This document shows, one piece after another, positions 12,401-20,276 of a DNA stretch of 60,000 nucleotides. Position 1 is the first letter of the stretch; the number at the start of each line of letters is the position of its first letter. Origin of the DNA: Acanthaster planci. Its lineage: Eukaryota; Echinodermata; Asteroidea; Valvatida; Acanthasteridae. Where the stretch lies: NCBI RefSeq assembly GCF_001949145.1, contig NW_019091361.1, positions 2,178,919 to 2,238,918 of the forward strand, in the 5' to 3' direction. The position numbers and the translations under genes are program-made. Under the pieces are notes generated by a model. The model saw only the letters and a list, made by a program, of their open reading frames with translations, did not search any database and was not told the DNA's origin.

Positions 12401-15400
12401 ATTGATAAATTGTGAGCTGGGAATCCAGAGCGTATTCCCCTGTATCAGGCATCTTCGATAACAAGGTACAAAATTCTAGAGGAGGACTGTAGGAAATATA
12501 TGGTACCCTCCAGGCTAGACCCTCTCTTGGTCCACGAGCTCAGCCGGGTGGCTCTCAGGTTTCATGCTGAGGCTCCCAAGCTCCCTGATAAGACCTTGGA
12601 TGTGGCGGATCGCCGCTTCATGAATATAGAGAAGGAAGCTAACATTGGAATGGCTTGTGCTGTGTCTCAATCTTGGCTGTTAGAAGCGGCCTCCAAGCAA
12701 ATTTCCAAGCTGGAGGGGTGCCTCCAGAATTTTCTTGACCAGCAGAGCTTGGAAGATCTGAAGGACCAGGTTAATATTGGTTCAGTTTCTCGGGCTTTGG
12801 GTATGGCTCAGGAGGCCACTCTGGATATGCTAGACCTTCAGGTGAGGGAAGCGGCCAATGTGAAACTAGCCTGACGCACCATGTGGCTTCAGCAGACACG
12901 TTGGGTTGATAATACCAAGTCAAAACTCAGGAAAGCTCCCATTACCGGGGATGGTAATCTCTTTGGTAACAACCTCAAGGAAGTAATGGAGGAGTTTAAG
13001 TTGGTAGATAGCCAGCTCGATGGAACCGATAGCCTTCGTCGTGTTCCCCTTCATACTGCGATGTACCGGCATGCGTACAAGCCCAAGCCCACCAATGTCC
13101 TCCGTCGAAAATCTTCCTCCTCTCAGAGGGAATCCTCTAACCATGGTTTCCAAGGGGGTGCGTCCAAGAAACCTCAGCTGGATGGGAGTAATTTTCGGAG
13201 CCCAAAGGCCAACTTCCAAAGGGGTTGTCGGGAAAGAGGGCCTTTTTGGCGTAGTACCTATGGTGGAGGTACCTCTTCCTTTAAATCACAATAGGATAAT
13301 GCGGGCCCTTCCCGTTCAACCAGAGGATCCGGTGGGGAGTCGAATTCAAAAAAGGGAGGATTTTTGGCAACACATTACAAGCGACCAAGGGTCCTCGAGA
13401 TCGTGCGGTCCGGTCATCTTTTGGAATTCCAGGAAGTTCCCTATTTCAATGGAATCAAAAAACTTCTGTCGGCTCACTGGCAACAAGTTCTTCTGTTATG
13501 TTCGACGAGGGTCAACGCCTTATTAGGCAAAAACGCCATCGAGCCTGAGCCTCAGATCAATCAAAACGAGGGGTTCTATTCAACATTTTTCTGGTGCCGA
13601 AGAAACCCTCAGGGTTAAGACCACTCCTCAACCTACGACCTCTGAACGGGTCTATAAAGAAGAAGAAATTCAAGATGAAATCCCTCCGGTCAATAAAGAA
13701 AGCAGTAAAACCCTTCGATTGGCTTTGCTCAATAGATCTGAAGGATGCCTACATGCACGTTCCAGTGAGGGAATGTCACAGGAAGTTTTTTGCGGTTCCA
13801 TATCTGGGGGAAGACTTTTCAATGTCGGGTTCTTCCCTTTGGCCTCACGTCAGCACCGAGAGTGTTCACGAAAATCCTGGCACCTGTTGTGGCCAGGGCG
13901 AGAATGGAAGGGGCCCATGTGTTTCCGTATTTAGACGATTTGTTGATAAGGGCTCCGAGCAAGGTTCTAGCTCAAGAGGGAGTCAACAAAATTTTTGTTC
14001 TGTTAGAAAGTTGCGGTACAGTTTTTTGGTCAACAAGGGGAAGTCCAGTTTGACTCCCGGCCAGAATCTTGTATATATAGGCGGTCACTTCAAGACCAAT
14101 TTTAATGTAGTTTGTCTTCCTCAGGAGAGGAGGGTAGAGCCGTTACAGTTTGTAAATCAGTTTATAGATCGGAGTCAGACTGCTGCTCAGGAGTTCTTGC
14201 GGCTCCTTGAGATGATGGCAGCCTGTATAGAAGTAGTTTGGCTTGCCAGGCTTCACATGAGGCCAGTTCAGTTGTACCTGCTCCATTTTTGGCGCCCGGC
14301 CTCGAGGAATCTGGAGGCTTTGATTCCAATCAACGACCATCTTCTTCATCACCTGCAGTTGGTGGAGGGTAGGGAAGAATTTGCTGCAGGGGGTCCCCAT
14401 GACGGGGTTGCCCCAGAGATCACTCTGACGACGGATTCGAGCGACTATGGTTGGAGAGTCAGTTTGTACAGGGCCTGTGGTCGCAAATCGAAGTTCAATC
14501 CCGGCACATCAACATGAAGGAGTTAATGTCAGTGATGAAAGCCTGTCACCACTTTTGCCCCCTTCTGAGGGGCAAACAGGTCCTAATAAAGTCAGACATT
14601 TCCACGGTGGTGTCATACATAAACAACCATGGGGGAACGAGATCTCCCAGCCTTTGTATGGCAGTTTGGAGACTTTGGCTATGGTGTGTGCAGAATCAAA
14701 TCGTCCTGTCTGCAGTGCACATTCAAAGATCCCAGAACAACCTAGCCGACAAGCTGTTCAGGCAGACGTTGATGAATTCCGAGTGGGGCCTGTCTTGTTC
14801 GGTTGTGAAGTCTCTTTTCTGGAAAATGGGCGAGTCAGTGATCGACCTTTTTGCAACAGCCAGCAACAGACAGATCCTAGTGTTTTGCTCGCGGGACCCG
14901 CGAAGCAAGGCATTTCACTTGGATGCCTTAACTCGGAATTGGGATGGGTTGACAGCATATGCTTTCCCCCCGATCGCACTGATTCATTTGGTTCTGGATC
15001 GCATAGAGCGTTACAAATGTGCCAACTTTTAAAATGTGCCAACTTTTAACGCCCAGTAAATAGGAGAAAGATATGTAATTTTAACAAAACATGAAAATCC
15101 CCTTAATGCTTAAACGTAACAAGGTTCGGTGAAATTCACAGAGAATAAAAATGTTACTAGTTCAAAAAACAAAAGAAAAAGTTTGAAAAGCACATTAAGA
15201 AAACGGTGAACTAAAGACAAAATCATCAGTCAAGGGGGTACACAAAGTTTTATGGATGCAGATTACCAGCGAAAAATTGCAGCGGCGATCATAGGGTACA
15301 AAGGGGTTTCGTGGTTGTGAAACAGATGGTGCGAAGCAAGCGTTCGCTGCGCTCTGGCTATGGACATACCAGGCATGCGAGAAAGCAGTAATTGGCCAAA

Positions 15401-18400
15401 TGTTACGGCCCGGGCAGTTCAAACTCCTTCTGTGTCCATCCTCTATGGTAGAAGGAAAGCACCAGGCCTGGTGGTCAACCAAGGTTGCGCTTCGAATATG
15501 TTCTAAAGAGAAACTTAGCGGACTTTGGTATTGACCACGCTTCCTGGTCTTTTGTCAGCGAGACATTTGGCAAGCCAATCTTCTCCGTGGAAAACAGATA
15601 CGATTAATAACTTAGAGAGATTGAGAAAGCGTCGATGTAGAAGAAATAACAGATGATAGAATATCTCAACGGCATTGTCAGCTGTGACAGACGCCTGCCA
15701 TTTTTTTAAAAATATATTTGTTATTTTTACGGATACAGGAGATATTACGATAGGTACCATTAACAAGATAATACCATACGGCGATACCATAGACGTTATT
15801 GAGCTGAAAGGCAGACACCTACTAGAAGCACTGGAAAACTCCGTATTTGATTGGGATGAAGACAAGATCAATTACCAAATGATGCAAATGGCTGGTGAGT
15901 AAAACTAAAGTTAATGTTCTTGAAGCGAACCTATTGTAAACCGTTAGTTAACACATCGGAGACATCTTTGAGCTTTCTAAATTCCCCTATTATAGCTCCT
16001 AGTAACACCGCTTTCCTTGGAACGGAATGTTTCATTGACTGCCGTAAACCTATCTGCGTCCATAATCTATATTCTAAAAAAAGAGCGACGACAAACCTTT
16101 TGCTCATCGATTTTCTACACTTCGTTGGCTATGTTGTCGATTTTCTATATGTTTTTTCACACGGATTCATATGGAGTTTTTTAACTTAAAATAAATGGCC
16201 TCACCAAGTAAAAAAAAGAATCATGTGTACGGAGAGAAGACAGGCCTAGAGCCGTGTTAATGACAGGAAAAAGTTGCAACTCTAATTAAACCACTCTACT
16301 TGTGAAGTCATCCTGTTCAGAAAAAAATGTCAATTATTATGAAGAATTTAGTATTCTCTAAGAGTGTAAAGTCATTTCCTTGAAAGGACTGACCGATCAA
16401 ATTGATTTGATAGAGAAATTTCAGTGAACACTGAATTATTACCGGTACGTCAGACACAGTTACGTACGCCATTTAAGAAGTTTAGGCCTAACAGGTTCCG
16501 TGTTCTCCTTGAATATTTCGATATGCCGCGCTAATATTTTCCATTCATTTCCGGTGGCTGTTAAGGATTTTCAATTAAAGACTCCTTTCAGTTCACTGAG
16601 ACTTATATTTTAATGTGTCCTGATCTGGTTGTTAGTTTTATTTCATATATTTAATTTTAATTGTAACGTATAATTTTTCTTTTGTTTTGTGTTTTTTCCC
16701 TTAAACTTCGCATTTACCCAACTTTACTCTCAGTTTATCATCAGTTTTAACTCTTCCTCTATTAGCAAGTTATGCACGAAAGTGTAGTTGGAGTGTAGTT
16801 GGGGCATTCATTGTAACTAAATTAAAATAACAAAAACAGCCACCCAGGCACCTGCAATGCCATTTGAAGCAAGATATGGGACGGAGAGAACCCCCCCCCG
16901 CGTTTGTGTTGGTCATGGTTTGATCGGAATCTCAGGAATTCTTTACAGACTTCTAGGGGGATGTGTTAGGTAACAATAGCCTAGAGTGCGTATAGGGATT
17001 GGACAGGTAAGGTGGGTACCCCTCCGTCCCATATCTTGCCTGGCACCTGCAATGCATAACCTCCATTGAAGTTTCAAGAACTTTTAACGATGACAATTCA
17101 TGTTAAACTTTGCAGACCAGATTAATCGTTTAGAAACTTACCGGTACAATACTTCTCAGATGACGTACCGTATTCCCCGAACGAAATATCCTCCGAGGGT
17201 GACCAAGACCATGTATAATAATTCCAAGGTTGTGAACGTTTCTTCATTTGAGGAGACAGTGAAGTATGGTTCCCAAATTAGCCGCTCGCCCGGCCAGACG
17301 TGGTTATTGGTGGTGTAAAAAGTCCCCCAACTAACTCCGTGCAGTCATATCGAAAGCAATTAGCACAGACATCTTGAATCTAGCATATTTCCGCAGCTAA
17401 CTTGTACATATAAATCCACTGTGTGTGCGCCTTACGATCCACCGATGGTGCCAACTGCATGTCTCTGTGTGTGGCTCGATATGCGTGCACAGTTCATGAA
17501 CCCAGTCGAAGAGTAGTTGCACAATTAACGGCTTGGGCCAGGAATAAAGCCCGTATGCACATGCAGATGTTGAATAGCTAGCCAACGTTGGACAATGGTT
17601 CGAGTTCATCTCACTAAGTATTAGTTAAGACGTTTTGTTCTCTTGTACAATATGGACAAAAGTGGAGGAAGGGTCGTGGTTTAAGTTGGAGAAACGACTC
17701 AAAGGTGGAGATTCTTTGATTCAAATACGAATGTCCACCTTTTGTCATTTCTCCTTTGCAGAATTTCAAATTTGAGAGTGCGAGCAATTGACGAGGGACG
17801 GGTGCACATGTTTGAGTCCAGATACAGCAAGAAAACGTAAACATTGCAAATTTAACCCTGAATAAACTTTTATTTAAAAATGTTCACTTTATTTTATTTT
17901 TTCAGGAATGCGTGTAGTGTATGACCTGTCCCGTTTGCCTGGTGACCGTGTAGTGTCTATTGATGTACGGTGCGCAGACTGCCCTGTGCCCGCCTACGAT
18001 AAACTGCGTCTGGATGCCGTCTACAAAGTAGCGGTTAACAGCTACATCGAGCAGGGCAAATACGGGTATTCGTCCCTCACAAAGAAGCTAAGCGTCCGAA
18101 GGGGTATGGACAATGTACATAAACACCTCTCTTAAAATTTCCTCATTTTCAGCCGTGGCAAAGCAAAGGGATGGGGAGCTCATCAACGGACACAAATTTG
18201 GTCTCGAAAGTGTAAGAGTTATGACGGTCAAGGAAAATACATTTATCTGTGCTGTAAAATATCACGTTAGTTCAATTGGCGCGCTAATTAGCGGTAGCAT
18301 AGATGGGCTACTGGGCGGTCCCCCATTAACAATTCCATCTGAGTTTACGCTGGTACACCTTTGAAGAAATAGAGAAATTTTAAGCGGGTCCTTACGGTCT

Positions 18401-19137
18401 GCATTATGATGGCCACGATCGTGCTCTCCAATCCACTTTACCATTTGATTACAGTGGCTTCCTTGCTGTCAAAGTGATTTTGGCAATTGGGCAAAAACTG
18501 AAACAATAACTGCTGTATTTCCCGCATAATCTATTCATTACAAGCTATGTTTAGTGCACGTTAATACTGAATGTCACCGTCTCCTGCTAGAGTTCTTAAA
18601 AAAGATACTTGCAGTGGCAGCCTCGTTTTCGTATCCGTCCCCATAATCCAACTCCACGTGTAACGAGACAAGGCGCGAGAAAGCGTCGGCATAGAGACGA
18701 GTTTTTCTTTACCAACACATTGCGTTCACTCGAGTTTCTTTAGAACATAATTTTCCTCCATCAAAAAATGAAACGTGTGTCACAATGCGATTAATGGACA
18801 CAGGTAAAACTACATATCAACCGTGGAGGAAGCGTATATCTCGCTGACAATCAGTTCTGATTTAACCTCCTTCCCTGGAAAACAAGTTTCTTACTCATTG
18901 GTCATTACAGGCGGCCTGGATGCAGACATCTTGAGGGACTACCTCCTGAAATTTTCACCCATTTCCCACAGCGTTGAGCTTGGGCGCCAAATCATACACA
19001 ACGGAGATGCTTCCTGCTTTACCGACATGGAGTCCTCGGCAACTGCCCTGCGAGGCTGGAACCTGTCGATCATTTCGTGGGGGATATATGTATTTTTTCT
19101 ACAATTGAAATCGTATATTAGGACAGAGGAAGCATAG
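97..19137 (+). CDS. NT5E-like: Ecto-5'-nucleotidase (CD73-like) pseudoenzyme, 8 exons, complete
   Basis: Join 97-465, 635-851, 1369-1554, 8034-8237, 9025-9264, 15739-15894, 17906-18103, 18911-19137: 1797 nt, 598 residues (human CD73 is 574). Intron 1 is phase 0 and all others phase 1, with GT-AG borders. Seen: N-terminal hydrophobic signal peptide (about 8-30), metallophosphatase domain (about 33-330), C-terminal nucleotidase domain (about 345-560) and a hydrophobic C-terminus resembling a GPI signal. Active CD73 enzymes hydrolyse extracellular AMP using two zinc ions. Here the family motifs are recognisable but altered: HTNDVR (R43 for His), DAGHQ (H95 for Asp), GQHEFD (Q127 for Asn) and SGRDS (R250 for His); D41, H128 and H227 remain. 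Substrate-site residues in the C-domain are also lost (A361, T395, V400). I infer a folded but inactive paralogue. An early pseudogene is the alternative, but eight intact exons argue against it. Confidence 0.88.
635..851 (+). CDS. NT5E-like: NT5E-like exon 2
   Basis: Residues 124-195 plus one base. It begins AIGQHEFDFGVEGL, the counterpart of the GNHEFD motif with Gln in place of the metal-binding Asn; the catalytic-type His (H128) is kept. The acceptor is ACAG at 631-634 and the donor is G followed by GTATGA (phase 1). Intron 1 is only 169 bases. Confidence 0.85.
1369..1554 (+). CDS. NT5E-like: NT5E-like exon 3
   Basis: Residues 196-257 plus one base. It contains IIALGHSGYD, keeping the metal His (H227), and DVVVSGRDSTLLHTG, where Arg250 replaces the metal His of the family GGHSNT motif. 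Phase 1 at both ends; donor CAG followed by GTAAAC. Confidence 0.85.
2160..2480. repeat. G-run and possible short transposon fragment
   Basis: A long G tract near 2162-2176 is followed by AT-rich sequence. Then comes a block (about 2262-2370) with repeated GGCGCAGTTTATA and GCGGTTTATAATG-like motifs resembling a degraded nonautonomous transposon end. A GC-rich stretch follows (2400-2480). No ORF. The family is not identified. Confidence 0.3.
2481..4038. other. Intron 3 of NT5E-like gene, nothing recognised
   Basis: AT-rich intronic sequence with short ORFs only, none resembling a known protein on either strand. Confidence 0.5.
4039..4372. mobile_element. Inverted-repeat element (MITE-like) with nested copy of the terminal repeat
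   Basis: The motif TGCGTTCGATTAGCTT at 4045-4060 recurs inverted as AAGCTAATCGAACGCA at 4349-4364. The similarity extends outward for about seven further imperfect bases on each side. A third copy (TGCGTTCGATTAGC) lies inside at 4291-4304 in the left orientation, so the right end alone can form a stem with a loop of about 44 bases. It has no coding capacity. No clear target duplication was found. Confidence 0.55.
5230..5640 (-). mobile_element. LINE reverse-transcriptase 3' remnant
   Basis: Read on the minus strand, 5640-5489 encodes NSYLFKIGKRDNNLCSFCQ, then an HLFCTF and FW pattern. This is the CxxC...HLF...FW knuckle typical of the C-terminal end of non-LTR retrotransposon ORF2 proteins. 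Downstream (lower coordinates) the similarity continues across stops and frame changes (fragments RFHI, KMK). It is decayed and 5'-truncated, lying in intron 3 antisense to the host gene. Confidence 0.6.
5641..7134. other. Intron 3 of NT5E-like gene, simple repeats only
   Basis: Contains TACATG-type short repeats (about 6205-6230 and 6820-6836). ORFs of 137 and 177 codons occur here on the plus strand, but they show no domain, no start or splice context, and their composition follows the repeats. Confidence 0.45.
7135..7196. repeat. Perfect 29-bp inverted repeat (hairpin)
   Basis: Arms 7135-7163 and 7168-7196 are exact reverse complements, separated by four G. The arms contain GGAAGCATGAATTCTAAGTA. 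Such a stem would fold stably in RNA or cruciform DNA. It lies deep in intron 3, away from the exons. Confidence 0.9.
7197..8033. other. End of intron 3, nothing recognised
   Basis: AT-rich sequence with no feature I can support apart from the acceptor of exon 4 at its end. Confidence 0.5.
8034..8237 (+). CDS. NT5E-like: NT5E-like exon 4
   Basis: Residues 258-325 plus one base, reached after a 6.5 kb intron. The sequence runs from the TPKGDYPAVV segment through VVQAAQYGKYLGNLSVWFD, matching the family VVQAYAFGKYLG block that closes the metallophosphatase domain. Phase 1 at both ends. The acceptor ends ..CCATGAG. Confidence 0.83.
8758..8952. mobile_element. MITE-like element with TGACCC-rich body
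   Basis: Terminal inverted repeats of about 25 bases: AAAACTCCCGGGTCAG at the left, CTGACCCGGGAGTTTT at the right. The 195-bp body is packed with TGACC/GGGTCA copies in both orientations. It is non-coding and lies in intron 4 of the NT5E-like gene. I cannot define a target-site duplication. Confidence 0.7.
9025..9264 (+). CDS. NT5E-like: NT5E-like exon 5
   Basis: Residues 326-405 plus one base: interdomain linker and start of the C-terminal nucleotidase domain. ECALGNLVADAM matches the family ECNMGNLICDAM. The NGGGIR substrate loop reads TTGSMV, and the Arg before the second Cys of the C-x4-C pair is Ala361. Acceptor after a T-rich tract (TTATTAAG), donor GTGAGT. Confidence 0.83.
9640..10990 (+). 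mobile_element. LINE fragment encoding a broken AP-type endonuclease
   Basis: Translation from about 10082 gives TWNVRT, AVINHTFLRRN and IAALQETRLSDSGS, and near 10543 MLGDMNARIG. These are the metal and catalytic motifs (N, E, D-x-N) of the apurinic endonuclease domain of non-LTR retrotransposons. Near 10728 SWYHP and HWHQLEFVI continue the domain. Stops and frameshifts interrupt it (TGA after GEPQMY near 10318, more beyond). No reverse transcriptase follows before the DIRS element begins. Sequence from about 9640 probably belongs to the same element's 5' part; that boundary is a guess. Confidence 0.7.
11464..13294 (+). pseudogene. DIRS gag-like ORF region (broken)
   Basis: Begins at an ATG in 11464 and encodes a C-x4-C...DDPH-x3-C-x2-C cluster like the Cys/His leader of DIRS gag proteins. 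After stops near 11593 and 11703 it continues in other frames: a Ser/Gly-rich part at 11814-12401, then a helical segment from 12500 (VADRRFMNIEKEANIGMACA) to 12874. A TGA at 12872 is followed in the same frame by WLQQTRWVDN up to 13294. No intact gag protein can be made from the frames seen. Confidence 0.6.
13590..15049 (+). pseudogene. DIRS pol: reverse transcriptase and RNase H (broken)
   Basis: From 13594: KKPSGLRPLLNLRPLN, then WLCSIDLKDAYMHVPV (catalytic Asp motif). After a frame change: LPFGLTSAPRVFTKILAPV and FPYLDDLLIRAP, the YLDD box. Returning frame: LTTDSSDYGW, the first RNase H Asp motif; then in a third frame HINMKELMSVMKA, IKSDISTVVSYINNHGG and HIQRSQNNLADKLFR, the RNase H core. 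The order RT then RNase H, followed directly by DLFAT and YAFPP motifs, is characteristic of DIRS elements. Inactive because of the frameshifts. Confidence 0.75.
15015..15048. repeat. 17-bp tandem duplication at the DIRS 3' truncation
   Basis: AAATGTGCCAACTTTTA occurs twice head to tail (15015-15031, 15032-15048), exactly where the DIRS coding similarity ends. Confidence 0.9.
15258..15445 (+). repeat. Dispersed repeat, copy 1
   Basis: Shares long stretches with 46999-47170 in the same orientation: GCAGATTACCAGCGAAAAA at the left, AATTGGCCA in the middle and GCCCGGGCAGTTCAAACTCC at the right, with small indels between. It is non-coding and of unidentified family; a SINE or MITE is possible. 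It lies in intron 5 just after the DIRS fragment. Confidence 0.75.
15739..15894 (+). CDS. NT5E-like: NT5E-like exon 6
   Basis: Residues 406-457 plus one base, after a 6.5 kb intron containing retrotransposon debris. DITIGTINKIIPYGDTIDV matches the family NGTITWENLAAVLPFGGTF block; Tyr419 stands where the base-stacking Phe of CD73 lies. ELKGRHLLEALENSV is typical of the domain. Phase 1; donor GTGAGT. Confidence 0.83.
16199..16846. other. Intron 6 of NT5E-like gene, nothing recognised
   Basis: AT-rich sequence without supportable coding or repeat structure. Confidence 0.45.
16847..17055. mobile_element. Inverted-repeat element flanked by 14-bp direct repeats
   Basis: GCAAGATATGGGACGGA at 16869-16885 recurs inverted as TCCGTCCCATATCTTGC at 17023-17039. 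Outside lie direct copies of GGCACCTGCAATGC at 16847-16860 and 17042-17055, a target-duplication-like pair, though eight extra bases separate the left copy from its arm. The interior has a C-run and no ORF. Located in intron 6. Confidence 0.6.
17906..18103 (+). CDS. NT5E-like: NT5E-like exon 7
   Basis: Residues 458-523 plus one base. MRVVYDLSRLPGDRVVSIDV is close to the family HVVYDLSRKPGDRVVKLDV. The second stacking motif (GDGF in CD73) reads KYGYSS. The acceptor TTTTTTCAG follows a strong pyrimidine tract; the donor is GTATGG. Confidence 0.85.
18104..18910. other. Intron 7 of NT5E-like gene, nothing recognised
   Basis: Short ORFs (18113-18364 +, 18262-18444 -) have no domain similarity. 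A family-type residue pattern resumes only at the acceptor at 18910. Confidence 0.45.
18911..19137 (+). CDS. NT5E-like: NT5E-like exon 8 (last)
   Basis: Residues 524-598 and the TAG stop. ADILRDYLLKFSPI and VELGRQII match the end of the nucleotidase domain. A hydrophobic stretch (SIISWGIYVFFLQL) sits near the C-terminus, where CD73 has its GPI-attachment signal. It is followed by a charged tail (KSYIRTEEA), so GPI anchoring is plausible but not certain. The acceptor is ATTACAG at 18904-18910. Confidence 0.78.
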
Positions 19138-20276
19138 GCTTCATTTATAAGCGTTTTCAATGAATGCTGCCCCCTTGTGTTGGTTTTTGTCTTCAGCAAA
19201 GAGGCTTACAGTTTGATTGTGTCGAAGTAAGCGGTTTTACATGCATTTATCACTTGCTATTTTGAATTTAAAGCTTGTTCTCGCTTGTTTCCCGGCCTCC
19301 ATTTTTTGCATTTTTTTTTTCAATACACTCCTTGCTGTGGCAAGTTCGGGAACGCCATCAACAGATGAACATGGTCTATAGAGAACCCATCTACACGTTC
19401 GCAAAACTAACATTTCATTTCATTTGCAGCAATATATAAAACAATCATTTAACAAGGCGTTTTGTATTGGTTACTATCATTGCTTCAGAGGAAATTTCCC
19501 TGAGACATGTAGCTGGGCACGTATTCTGGTTATACAGCATAATAAATTACTCTAACTTGCTTTGTCACGGCATATTGCAAAAAAACATCATTTACACATT
19601 ACAAGTTGTATATGATTAGTTGTTACTTTCGCAATGGAAATCACACGTAATATTCACTGCCATACTTTCTATTGTATTTCTATATCAATTTTTAAGAAGC
19701 TGGCATCAAATAGATGCGTCTGCAACACGAAACTTTGGTCTGATTCTAAAGTCACTGCAGAAGATTACATGACCAAAAGGTATACTTCGATGTAAATAAA
19801 GCTCTTATTATACATGTAGATCAAGTAAAGCGTCTATTGTGCAAATGGCTCTGGTCTAATTAACCTTCAGGAACGTTTTGTAGGTTTCAGTGAAAATTAA
19901 ACACAACTTATGAACCTAATGCGAATATATTTCGGCCGATTGTTGCACGTTAACGGGATATTATCTCTGTTTCTTTACAGATAGCAGGAGAAAGTATTTG
20001 CCTTACTTTGGAAAATATCAGTTTTATGATGGCTCTGATTCAAACTGACAAATAGCGAGGTGTTCACTCGAAACTATGAGCCCTATTTAAAATTTGGTTT
20101 TGGTACAATTTTTTCAACAATAGCATTCTATCTGTAAATTGCAAAATATTTATGTTTCAGATGAAATTTTTATAACATACGTAGCCTCTTGCCCTGTCAG
20201 TGTGCCATCACAACAGGATTCAAACGAACCAAGAACCGAACTCTGCAGTCTTATTTCTGTCCACAACCCCCTCCCC
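19138..20276. other. Intergenic region between convergent genes
   Basis: 3' flanks of the NT5E-like gene (+) and the Ig receptor gene (-). AT-rich, with AATAAA at 19541 and near 19796 on the plus strand. No other feature seen. Confidence 0.5.
19541..19546 (+). other. Candidate polyadenylation signal for the NT5E-like gene
   Basis: AATAAA about 400 bases downstream of the stop codon. A second AATAAA occurs near 19796. Cleavage has not been demonstrated. Confidence 0.4.

Larger units (their letters stand above)
11285..15049 (+). mobile_element. DIRS-type retrotransposon, 3'-truncated and frameshifted
   Basis: Order on the plus strand: Cys/His leader and gag-like region (11464-13294), reverse transcriptase (about 13590-14060), RNase H (about 14410-14720) and a DLFAT...YAFPP segment (about 14840-14990) typical of DIRS/Ngaro pol. 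The tyrosine recombinase and 3' end are absent: similarity stops at a 17-bp tandem duplication at 15015-15048. Stops and at least three frame changes break the pol region. It lies in intron 5 of the NT5E-like gene in the same orientation. The 5' limit is approximate. Confidence 0.8.
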
